Source of the DNA: Prochlorococcus sp. AG-670-O17
GTDB lineage: Bacteria; Cyanobacteriota; Cyanobacteriia; PCC-6307; Cyanobiaceae
DNA: 56,515 nucleotides
Direction of reading: 5' to 3'
Assembly: GCA_003211315.1 (NCBI GenBank)
Contig: QCTC01000005.1
Span: 1 to 56,515 of the forward strand
How positions within the stretch are numbered: position 1 is the stretch's first letter; each line of letters opens with the position of its first letter. A model generated the notes under the pieces. The model was not told the origin of the DNA and searched no databases. It worked only from the letters and a program-made list of their open reading frames with translations. Positions 1-8,000 of the stretch are shown piece after piece. A program made the translations under genes and the position numbers.

Positions 1-226
1 TTATTTTCATTATGCATTTCTTTCATTGGATATAATTTCTTTTTATTAAAAGCATTTAATATATATTTTCTCTTGAAAATTACCATAAAAAATATTATTA
101 AAATGATGAGAACTATTGAGAGAAAATTGAGCATATATAAAGTTAATAATTTTTATATCATCCAGTAATAAAAGTAACACTATTTGTCCTTTAAATACTA
201 AAGTGTTCAAAGATCTTTAATAGATT

Positions 227-340
227 ATGCCATCTGATTTTTCAACGTTCTTACCATCAATCTTTGTCCCATTGATTGGTCTAGTAACCCCAGCAGTATT
301 TCTTGTATTAATTGGAAGATTGATTACAGCTACTGATTAA
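227..340 (+). CDS. psaI: Photosystem I subunit VIII (PsaI)
   Basis: The 37-residue product begins MPSDFSTFLPSIFVPLIG and continues with a single hydrophobic helix (LVTPAVFLVLIGRLI) before a short polar tail. Length and sequence fit PsaI, a one-helix thylakoid subunit of photosystem I that in cyanobacteria lies beside PsaL and supports PSI trimer formation. The ATG at 227 is the first in frame. psaL starts 24 bases after the stop on the same strand, so the two are probably co-transcribed. Seen: the ORF, the single membrane segment and the psaL neighbour. Known: psaI-psaL pairing in cyanobacteria. The identification is secure despite the small size. Confidence 0.93.
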   Translation: MPSDFSTFLPSIFVPLIGLVTPAVFLVLIGRLITATD

Positions 341-364
341 ATTCAAATTACACTTTTATTAAAA

Positions 365-964
365 ATGAGCGACTTTCAAAAATCATTCTCAGAATCAACA
401 AGTTCTATTAAATTTGATGAGAAATATATAGATAATTCTGTTCAGCCAAATGACATTGGTATCGCAAATCAATGGGCTGTTAAACCAGTTTCAGATCCAT
501 GTGTTGGAAATCTTGCAACACCTGTTAATAGTGGTTACTTTACAAAGGCATTTATTAATAATTTACCTTTTTATAGAGAAGGGATTTCTCCAAATTTTAG
601 AGGTTTAGAAACTGGAGCAGCTTTTGGATATCTTTTATATGGTCCATTTTCTATGACTGGTCCATTAAGAAATTCTGATTTTGCATTAACGGCAGGACTA
701 CTTGCAACGATAGGTGCTGTTCACATATTAACAGGGCTTTTGGTTCTTTATAATGCTCCTGGAAAAGCTCCTAATGTTCAGCCTCCAGACGCTACAGTAT
801 ATAATCCTCCTGCAGACTTGTTTACTAGAACAGGATGGGCCGATTTTACAAGTGGGTTTTGGTTAGGTGGTTGTGGTGGGGCTGTTTTTGCATGGCTTCT
901 TGTAGGGACTCTCCATTTGGATACCATAATGCCAATTGTTAAAAATATTTGGACCACTGGTTGA
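365..964 (+). CDS. psaL: Photosystem I reaction centre subunit XI (PsaL)
   Basis: The 199-residue PsaL is the thylakoid membrane subunit that forms the core of the PSI trimer interface and binds chlorophyll a. A soluble N-terminal half of about 85 residues includes the recognisable segments [19 protein letters not shown] and [18 protein letters not shown]. Three hydrophobic helices follow: one around GYLLYGPF, one at [18 protein letters not shown], and a C-terminal one at [21 protein letters not shown]. The length is slightly above the 150-170 residues of many freshwater homologues because of an N-terminal extension. It is the second gene of the psaI-psaL pair and converges on the NlpC/P60 gene. 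Confidence 0.97.
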
Positions 965-1012
965 TCTCATTGTTTAACAAGACCATATTCTCAATAGTCA
1001 GTAAAAAACATA

Positions 1013-1768
1013 CTACCTGATAGTTTTATTCCATCTGTAAGATCTAATGATTCTTCCTGCAGAAATCAGTTTTGATTGATAATGTAAAGAAATTTTATCG
1101 TTAGTCTCTTTTAAAGTGTCTATTCCTATACCATTTCTTCCGTAATCTATACCTGAACTATGGTAATAAAGTCCATCTCCTTTATAAATACCAACATGAT
1201 CACATTTATTTTTATTTCCAAAAAATAAAATATCTCCTTTTTTAAGTGATTTATTATTTCCTTTGAAATTAAAAAGATGCTTACAAAAACTTTTAATTTG
1301 ATAAGAATCTCTAGGTATATAAATTTCATGATTTAAAAAAGCCGTTTGAATTAACCCAGAACAGTCAAAATTAGGACCTGACGTACCACCCCAAAGATAT
1401 GTATTTTTTACCTTAGATCGATTTTTGATCCAATTAAGAATTAATGGAATTTTTGCTTGTATTAATATTTGATCAAATTCGACAAAACTGTTTTTTAAAT
1501 CAAATTTCTCAATAGATAATTTATCTAAATCAATCCAGCAGACATAACCATCTTCATAAAATTGAACCAATATCCTGGATAATTTATATCTACTTTGATA
1601 AAAACTTGGGTAAACAAGTCTAAAAATTCTATTTTTGACTATTTCCGTCACTAAATTATTTTCAGTTTCATTTTGATATCCAGAAATATTAATTTTTACT
1701 TTCCACCAAATAGTGTTTGAAAAATTAGTTTGCTTAAATAGTGATATAGGGTTTATATGTTCTTTCAT
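1013..1768 (-). CDS. NlpC/P60 family cell-wall peptidase
   Basis: This 251-residue protein is a probable cysteine peptidase that cleaves peptide stems of peptidoglycan. The C-terminal half is an NlpC/P60 (C40) domain starting at YLWGGTSGPNFDCSG. The expected catalytic residues are visible: Cys136 in DCSG, His191 in DHVGIY and a third polar residue at His203 in YYHSSG. The first 110 residues have no recognised motif but fit, in size and beta-rich character, the SH3-like N-terminal domain of the cyanobacterial gamma-D-Glu-diaminopimelate endopeptidases. No signal peptide is evident, so it may act on imported or recycled muropeptides. It is divergent from the beta-lactamase-fold gene, with start codons almost touching. 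Confidence 0.85.
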   Translation of the reverse strand: MKEHINPISLFKQTNFSNTIWWKVKINISGYQNETENNLVTEIVKNRIFRLVYPSFYQSRYKLSRILVQFYEDGYVCWIDLDKLSIEKFDLKNSFVEFDQILIQAKIPLILNWIKNRSKVKNTYLWGGTSGPNFDCSGLIQTAFLNHEIYIPRDSYQIKSFCKHLFNFKGNNKSLKKGDILFFGNKNKCDHVGIYKGDGLYYHSSGIDYGRNGIGIDTLKETNDKISLHYQSKLISAGRIIRSYRWNKTIR

Positions 1769-1771
1769 AAA

Positions 1772-2671
1772 ATGTCTTTTTATTATTTACAAGAAGAAAT
1801 GGGTTTAGCCTTAAATGATATTTTAGACAGAGTTTGCTCCAACAATATAGAAAATTTAAGGAATGATATCGCAATAACTTGGATCAATTATAAAAGTGAT
1901 AACAATCATATAAATAAAGGCTGTGGATTTGGAATCAATAATAGAAAACTCATTTATCCTGCAAGCATCGTAAAGCTAATTTATGGCCTTGCTGCATACT
2001 CATGGATTGATACAAAAAAAATATTACTCACCCAAGAAATAAGTGATGCAGTCAATAAAATGCTTTTTTACTCAAGTAATGATGCAACAAGCTTTTTAAT
2101 CGATATAATAACTGGGACTACAAGCGGTCCATGTATAGAAGGTGATCCTTGGGAGAATTGGAAATATCAAAGATCAATAATCAATGATTGGTTAAAAGAG
2201 CTTAATTGGAATGAATTAAATGAAATAAATTGCTGCCAAAAAACTTGGGAAGATGGACCATTTGGTCGAGAAAAAGAATTTTATGGAACTGAAAACAGTA
2301 ATAGAAATATGATGACAACTGATGCTACTGCAAGGATTCTTGAGGAAATAATGATAAAGCTTGATTATCAAAAAGATAATTTAAATTTAAGAAGTTTTTT
2401 AAAAAGAAATCTAAATAAGAGTGTTCTTAATAATGATCCTCTTAATCAAGTAGATGGTTTTTTAGGAGAGGGATTACCGGAGAATATTAATTTCTGGAGT
2501 AAAGCAGGTCTCATGTCACAAGCTAGACATGATGCTGCTTGGTGGGTTAATAATGACTCAGTACAGACTTTATTGGTTGTTTTTGGTAATGGAGAAAAAT
2601 ACTTCAAAGATGAGATCTTATTTCCCGAAATAGCAAAGGCTGTGTACGAATATAATACTAATTTTGTTTGA
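1772..2671 (+). CDS. Class A beta-lactamase-fold serine hydrolase
   Basis: The frame is open from 1757. The ATG at 1772 (MSFYYLQEEM) or at 1799 (MGLALND) is more likely than 1757 because the frame otherwise overlaps the start of the divergent gene. Three motifs of the penicilloyl serine transferase fold can be read, numbered from 1757: Ser70-x-x-Lys73 in PASIVKL, a SxN-type motif at 106-108 in YSSNDA, and a KTG-like KAG at 249-251 in FWSKAGLM. No signal peptide is visible, which argues against a secreted antibiotic resistance enzyme. A role in peptidoglycan peptide or ester turnover is inferred from the neighbouring NlpC/P60 peptidase. The substrate is unknown. Confidence 0.75.
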   Translation: MSFYYLQEEMGLALNDILDRVCSNNIENLRNDIAITWINYKSDNNHINKGCGFGINNRKLIYPASIVKLIYGLAAYSWIDTKKILLTQEISDAVNKMLFYSSNDATSFLIDIITGTTSGPCIEGDPWENWKYQRSIINDWLKELNWNELNEINCCQKTWEDGPFGREKEFYGTENSNRNMMTTDATARILEEIMIKLDYQKDNLNLRSFLKRNLNKSVLNNDPLNQVDGFLGEGLPENINFWSKAGLMSQARHDAAWWVNNDSVQTLLVVFGNGEKYFKDEILFPEIAKAVYEYNTNFV

Positions 2672-2673
2672 TA

Positions 2674-2886
2674 TTAATTTAAATCATCTAAAAAATCTCT
2701 ATCTAATTTATTTGTATAGGCTTCGTAAGGTAACATCATAACCTCATCAAAATCTAAGTCATTAAGAATCCATTCCTTATATTCAGCAATTAAACTATTT
2801 CTATCTTTACTATCTAATTCATGAATGCGTAATGCAGTATCTTTAAGGTTTTCTTTAATCAGGTTTTCAAGTTCTTTTTTGTTCAT
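2674..2886 (-). CDS. Small acidic hypothetical protein
   Basis: I do not recognise this protein. The preferred ATG at 2886 (MNKKELENLI) gives 70 residues and lies one base after the stop codon of the upstream recombinase-like gene. An in-frame ATG at 2904 would overlap that gene by 17 bases. The product is charged and predicted mostly helical (KKELENLIKENLKDTALRI). It has a strongly acidic C-terminus (DRDFLDDLN), no cysteine, no membrane segment and no obvious DNA-binding motif. The tight coupling implies one transcript with the recombinase-like gene and possibly a functional link. Small charged proteins in such positions can be antitoxins or partner subunits, but nothing in the sequence proves this. 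Confidence 0.6.
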   Translation of the reverse strand: MNKKELENLIKENLKDTALRIHELDSKDRNSLIAEYKEWILNDLDFDEVMMLPYEAYTNKLDRDFLDDLN

Positions 2887-2887
2887 A

Positions 2888-3574
2888 TTAGCTAGCTTCT
2901 CCATCTATAATTATTCTTCTTATTGTTGATAAAGCAATCCCAGTTTGAGTTCTGATTGATCTATATGAGCAACCCTCATTACGTAATCTCATCACTAATG
3001 ATTCTTTTAAAGGACTAATTTTTGGTCTGCCACCTAAATTATTTCCATTTAATCTTCTTTGCAAAATAAGTTCTTTTTTTCTTTCTCCCAAAGACTCATT
3101 ATCTAAATTATCTAACTCATATAAAATATTAAAGACTGACAAAGATATCTCTGATGAATATTCCGGAGACAAAAAACCAGATAAAGTTCTCAACTTAACA
3201 TCATTATTCAAGAGTTTATGGATTGTTTTGATACATTCATTCCTATTAGAAAATGCCCGATCTAGTTTTGTAACGACTAACTCATCTCCTTTTGATAAAT
3301 AATTTAGAGCTTTTCTAAGTTCGGGTTTTATTGCTTCATCTAAATTTATGATTTCAGAAAATATTAAGCTGCAACCCTCATTCTTTAAGTAATTTATTTG
3401 TTCTTTTAAGTAATCTAATTCACTATCTATAGCTCTTGCATATCCAATAGATTTACATTTTTTATTTTTTTCAGATAAAAGAAAACGTTTTCTTTTAAAT
3501 TTAAAAGTCAATGTTTTAATACATATATTTTTAACTGTATCAAATACTAATGAAAAAAACACTTTATAGAACAT
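2888..3574 (-). CDS. Serine-recombinase-like DNA-binding protein lacking catalytic residues
   Basis: Residues 41-170 resemble the resolvase/invertase N-terminal domain: GYAR at 44-47 and LVVTKLDR at 99-106. Residues 180-222 resemble a Hin-type helix-turn-helix (GGRPKISP, then SYRSIRTQTGIALSTIRRII). The catalytic residues of active enzymes are changed. The nucleophilic serine of the YAR-V-S motif is Ile49, the second arginine of LDRxxR is Ser109, and the conserved Arg ahead of the domain's central helix is not visible at the expected place (KPEL). Residues 1-40 form a basic extension unlike normal family starts. A TTG at 3511 is an alternative start, since no later ATG exists before the domain. 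A DNA-binding regulator derived from a recombinase is inferred. No inverted repeats or transposon genes accompany it. Confidence 0.7.
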   Translation of the reverse strand: MFYKVFFSLVFDTVKNICIKTLTFKFKRKRFLLSEKNKKCKSIGYARAIDSELDYLKEQINYLKNEGCSLIFSEIINLDEAIKPELRKALNYLSKGDELVVTKLDRAFSNRNECIKTIHKLLNNDVKLRTLSGFLSPEYSSEISLSVFNILYELDNLDNESLGERKKELILQRRLNGNNLGGRPKISPLKESLVMRLRNEGCSYRSIRTQTGIALSTIRRIIIDGEAS

Positions 3575-3661
3575 TATATTGTAATAATAATATGAAAATT
3601 ACTAATTAACGAATAGATAATAATGTTTGAAAACTATATTAAAAATAATATTCTTTATATT

Positions 3662-3696
3662 GTTCTAGTTTAGGTTATTAGAACAGTTTGTCTGTT
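3662..3696. promoter_or_regulatory. Two overlapping operator-like dyads upstream of recombinase-like gene and lipA
   Basis: The 275-base divergent spacer between the recombinase-like gene and lipA holds two dyads. One is GTTCTA-N11-TAGAAC (3662-3684). The other is AACAG-N5-CTGTT (3682-3696), which overlaps the right arm of the first. Such spaced dyads are typical binding sites for dimeric helix-turn-helix proteins, so the adjacent recombinase-derived protein could bind here and regulate itself or lipA. The dyads are seen directly; the function is inference. The rest of the spacer is AT-rich with no other clear structure. Confidence 0.3.
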
Positions 3697-3849
3697 GTGT
3701 AATTAGTTTTTGAGGAGAAATGTTTAAAAAATACCAAATTTTTTTCTAAAAGTAATATTTAAATTAATACCAGCGTTAATTAGAAATTTAATTTCTTTAG
3801 TGAAGTAAATAAAAATAGTAAACTTAAATTATTTTGATTAAAATTAAAA

Positions 3850-4770
3850 ATGATTGGGTTGAATAAATTAATTAATTTGACAAATACTTCTGAAAATACA
3901 GTTACGAAGCCTGACTGGTTAAGAGTAAAAGCACCTCAAGTTGAGAGAATAGGGAATACTGCAAATTTATTGAGTGATTTAAAATTAAATACTGTATGTC
4001 AAGAAGCAAGCTGTCCTAATATTGGAGAATGTTTTGCTAGCGGGACTGCAACTTTTTTAATTATGGGCCCAGGTTGTACTAGAGCATGTCCATATTGTGA
4101 TATTGATTTTGATAGATCCAAGAGAGATTTAGACCCAACAGAACCTGATCGTTTGGCTGAGGCTGTTTTTAGATTGAAACTTAAACATGTTGTGATAACC
4201 TCTGTTAATAGAGATGATCTTGATGATGGCGGAGCTTCGCAGTTTTATAAATGTGTTTCGGAAGTTAGAAAAAAATCCCCTGAAACAACTATTGAATTAT
4301 TAATTCCAGATTTATGTGGCAACTGGTCAGCACTTGAAAAGATTTTAGATTCTAGACCAAATGTTTTAAATCATAATATTGAAACTGTCTCAGCTTTGTA
4401 TAGGAAAGTAAGGCCACAAGGAAACTATCAAAGAACTTTAGAGTTACTTAAAAGAACAAGAGAATATTTCCCAAGTGTTTATACTAAATCTGGATTTATG
4501 TTGGGATTAGGAGAAAAGGATGATGAAGTTCTTACTCTTCTTATGGATTTAAGAAAAAATGATGTAGATATAGTTACTATTGGTCAATATTTATCTCCAG
4601 GTCCAAAACATCTTCAGGTTCAAAGATTTGTTACCCCTTCAAAATTTAATTATTTTAAATTATTTGGAGAAAATGAATTAGGGTTTATGCAAGTTGTCAG
4701 TTCCCCTTTAACTCGTAGTAGTTATCATGCTGAAGAGATTCAGAAACTCATGAAAAAGTTTCCAAGATAA
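3850..4770 (+). CDS. lipA: Lipoyl synthase
   Basis: The 306-residue radical SAM enzyme inserts two sulfur atoms into octanoyl groups on lipoyl-dependent proteins such as pyruvate dehydrogenase E2 and glycine cleavage H protein. Both iron-sulfur motifs are complete. The auxiliary cluster cysteines are C50, C55 and C61 ([13 protein letters not shown]). The radical SAM CxxxCxxC is C76, C80 and C83 (CTRACPYC). The C-terminal RSSY serine that ligates the auxiliary cluster is present near residue 290. The start at 3850 gives a usual family length and is preceded by an A-rich leader without a clear Shine-Dalgarno sequence. It is divergent from the recombinase-like gene and converges on the YCII gene. 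Confidence 0.97.
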   Translation: MIGLNKLINLTNTSENTVTKPDWLRVKAPQVERIGNTANLLSDLKLNTVCQEASCPNIGECFASGTATFLIMGPGCTRACPYCDIDFDRSKRDLDPTEPDRLAEAVFRLKLKHVVITSVNRDDLDDGGASQFYKCVSEVRKKSPETTIELLIPDLCGNWSALEKILDSRPNVLNHNIETVSALYRKVRPQGNYQRTLELLKRTREYFPSVYTKSGFMLGLGEKDDEVLTLLMDLRKNDVDIVTIGQYLSPGPKHLQVQRFVTPSKFNYFKLFGENELGFMQVVSSPLTRSSYHAEEIQKLMKKFPR

Positions 4771-4779
4771 TTAAATTAT

Positions 4780-5073
4780 CTATTGATTAATATTAATCCA
4801 TTCATTTAATTTCCATTCGACAATATTATTTTTTATCATCGGATCTTTTTTTATAATTTCTAAGGCTTCTTTATACGTTCCAATTTCAAGTATTAGTAAC
4901 CCACCAGCTCCTGATTGTTTGAATTCATCCACTAGAAACCCACTTTTGATATTTATTCCTTTTTTCTTTAAATTTTCTATCCATTTGATATGTTCATTGA
5001 TTATTTTTTTTCTTATATCTTTTTGAATTAAGTATTCTTTTTTTATGAGTTCAGTCTTTATAAAAATAGGCAT
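4780..5073 (-). CDS. YCII-related (YciI-like) domain protein
   Basis: The 97-residue protein has the compact alpha-beta layout of the YCII family. It has an N-terminal strand, a helix with an embedded HIKWIENLKKKG segment, the strand pair SGFLVDEFKQSGAGGLLILEI, and a helix carrying EALEIIKKDPMIKNN before WKLNEWI. The D-P pair near the C-terminal helix is typical of the family. YCII proteins are small ferredoxin-fold proteins of mostly unknown function, some with dehalogenase- or isomerase-like active sites built on His and Asp. The stop lies 10 bases from glsF transcribed from the same side, so it could be cotranscribed downstream of glsF. No specific reaction can be assigned. Confidence 0.7.
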   Translation of the reverse strand: MPIFIKTELIKKEYLIQKDIRKKIINEHIKWIENLKKKGINIKSGFLVDEFKQSGAGGLLILEIGTYKEALEIIKKDPMIKNNIVEWKLNEWININQ

Positions 5074-5082
5074 TCATTAACT

Positions 5083-8000
5083 TTATATACCAAGCATTTC
5101 TTCTTCGCTAGGAGGAACAACTATTTTGAAAATTCCCTTAAAATTAGACCAATTATTGATTATTTTGGATGCCTTTAGACTCTTTGTTTTTTCTTGATAT
5201 TCACTCAGAATTCCTAATAAAATCTCTTCTTGCTTGAGGTTAGTTATTTTATGGATACTAACTATTTCCTTATTCACTTTATTTTCTAAATCATTATTTT
5301 CATCAAGTATATAAGCTATTCCACCAGTCATTCCTGCTCCAATATTTCTTCCTGTTGAACCTAAAATTACTATCTTGCCACCAGTCATATATTCACAACA
5401 ATGGTCGCCCGAACCTTCTGTGACTGCAGTAGCTCCACTATTTCTAACAGCAAATCTTTCTCCGGATTTACCTAAAGCAAATAACTTGCCTCCTGTTGCT
5501 CCATAAAGACAGGTATTACCCAATATTACTTGCTCTGAAGATTTCTCATCTAATTGGGGAGGAACAATAGTAAGTACACCTCCATTCATTCCTTTGCAAA
5601 CATAATCATTAGCTTCTCCAATTAATTGGATATGCATTCCTTTTAATAAAAAAGCACCAAAACTCTGTCCTGCGTATCCTTTGAAATTGAGATTTAGTTC
5701 ACCATTAAATCCATTATTTCCATAAAGTCCCGCAATTTCACCTGATATTTTTGCACATACACTTCTGTCAGTGTTCTTGATTTCTATTTCTTTAATTAAT
5801 TTTCCATGATTCTTAATAGAATTCATGAATTCATTATCAGACAAAAATTGATCCTCTAATACATATCCATTAGTATGAGCAGTCTTAGAATGCTTTAACC
5901 ATGACCTATCTTTATTTTGAGTCCCTTTTTTAATTAGAGAACTAAGATCAATATTTGCAGTTTTTGGAAGTTTAATATCTCTTGCTGTTAGAAATTCCTG
6001 ATTGCCAATTAATTCCTCCATATTAGAAACTCCAATGCTACTCATTATTTGTCTTATCTCTTCAGCAATATATAAGAAAAAGTTCACTACATTTTCAGGT
6101 AAACCTTTAAACCTTTTTCTTAATTCTTCTTTTTGAGTAGCTACACCAACAGGACATTTGTTTGTATGACAAACACGCGCCATTATGCAGCCTTCAGCAA
6201 TCATTGCTACTGAACCAAAGCCGAATTCTTCCGCACCTAAAATAGCTGCGATTACTACATCCCATCCTGTTTTAAGTCCGCCATCAGTTCTTAAAAGTAC
6301 TCTCTCTCTAAGATTATTTTCGATAAGGGATTTATGGACTTCTGCAACACCTAATTCCCACGGTAAACCAGCATGTTTAATAGAACTTAGAGGTGAAGCC
6401 CCAGTACCTCCATCATGCCCAGAAATTTGTATTACATCAGCATTCGCTTTGCTAACTCCAGCAGCGATAGTACCTATCCCAATTTCAGAAACGAGCTTTA
6501 CACTGACCTTCGCTCTTGGATGAACTTGGTGCAAGTCATGAATTAACTGAGCCAAGTCTTCAATAGAGTAAATATCATGATGTGGGGGTGGAGATATTAA
6601 GGCTACTCCAGGTTTGCTGTTTCTTAGCTTTGCAATATATGAATCAACTTTTGGTCCTGGTAATTGACCACCTTCGCCTGGCTTAGCTCCTTGAGCCATT
6701 TTTATTTCAAGTTGCTTCCCGCTTCTTAGATATTCTGGAGTAACCCCAAATCTTCCAGAGGCTATTTGTTTAATAGCTGAGCAAGCAGTATCCCCATTTT
6801 CTAGGCCTTTTATAGATGGTAATATTGCAGATTGAGTATTTTCATCAATATCATTCAATACATTAAAACGAGCAGGATCTTCTCCTCCTTCCCCGCTATT
6901 ACTTTTCCCGCCAATTCTATTCATTGCAACGGCCAATACTTCATGAGCTTCTCTTGATAATGCTCCTAAACTCATTCCTCCAGTACAAAACCTTTTACAT
7001 ATTGATTCAACACTTTCAACATCATCAATGGGGATACTTTTTCTAGTGGAGTTGATTGACAGTAAATCTCTTAATGAAGTGACAGGTCTATTTCGAATAA
7101 GTGTTTTATAAGTCTCGAAATGATCATATCCTGGTCCTTGCTTTAGGGCAGAATGCAAAACCTTTGACATTTCAGGATTATTAGAGTGATATTCGCCATT
7201 ATTTCTAAACTGAACAAATCCTAGAAACTCTAATTTTTTTAAATCTATTTCTGGAAAGGCTTTGGTATGAATTAGGAGTGATTCATTTGCAAGTTCTTTT
7301 AGTGTGATCCCTGCAATTCGACTTGTTGTTCCATCGAAAGCTATTTTAATTAAGTCAGAGCCAAGACCTACAGCTTCAAATATTTGAGCACCATGATAAC
7401 TAGATAAAAGTGAAATCCCTATTTTTGAAAGTATTTTTCTTAATCCATCTTCTAAAGCTTTTTTGATATTTGCCTGAACGTCATCGATTGATAGTGGATT
7501 GATTTTCTTAGTAGCAATAAGCTTTTGAGTTTTTGGATGTTGTAACCAATGTCTTCCAGATTCAAGTGTTAACCAAGGGCATACAGCGCTAACTCCATAA
7601 CCAATTAAACATGCCAGGTGATGCGTGCTCCAACATTGACCAGTTTCAATTATTAGCGAGGCTTTTAATCTTATTTCTTTTTTAAGAAGATAATGATGAA
7701 TTGAACCTACAGCTAATAAAGGAGGAATAAAACTTTGTTTAGAACTGACTCCTTTGTCAGAAATGATTATTAAAGAGCAGCCTTCTTTTATTGCTTTCTC
7801 GCTTACTTTACAAATATCATCTAACTTTGCTTCAAATCCTTTTATTCCTTCCTCAATATCAAATAAACTTGAAATGGTTTTTGATTTAATTTCTGATTCT
7901 TTTAATGAAATTAGTTCTTGTTCATTAATAATTGGACTTTTTAAATGAATAAAAGGCTTAATATCATTAGATTCGAAGGGAGAGCATCTTTCACCTAAAT

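Noticed and set aside
1..86. Possible start of a minus-strand gene (ATG at 84-86, open to the window edge)
   Set aside because: Only 28 codons, no Shine-Dalgarno and low-complexity Lys/Asn-rich sequence expected by chance in such AT-rich DNA; no homology recognised.
2888..3574. Resolvase gene as evidence of a transposon or integrated element
   Set aside because: No terminal inverted repeats, transposase, tRNA attachment site or compositional shift around it; flanking genes are core.
6185..6523. Plus-strand ORF antisense to glsF
   Set aside because: Shadow of a strongly conserved coding region; composition follows the opposite strand of glsF.
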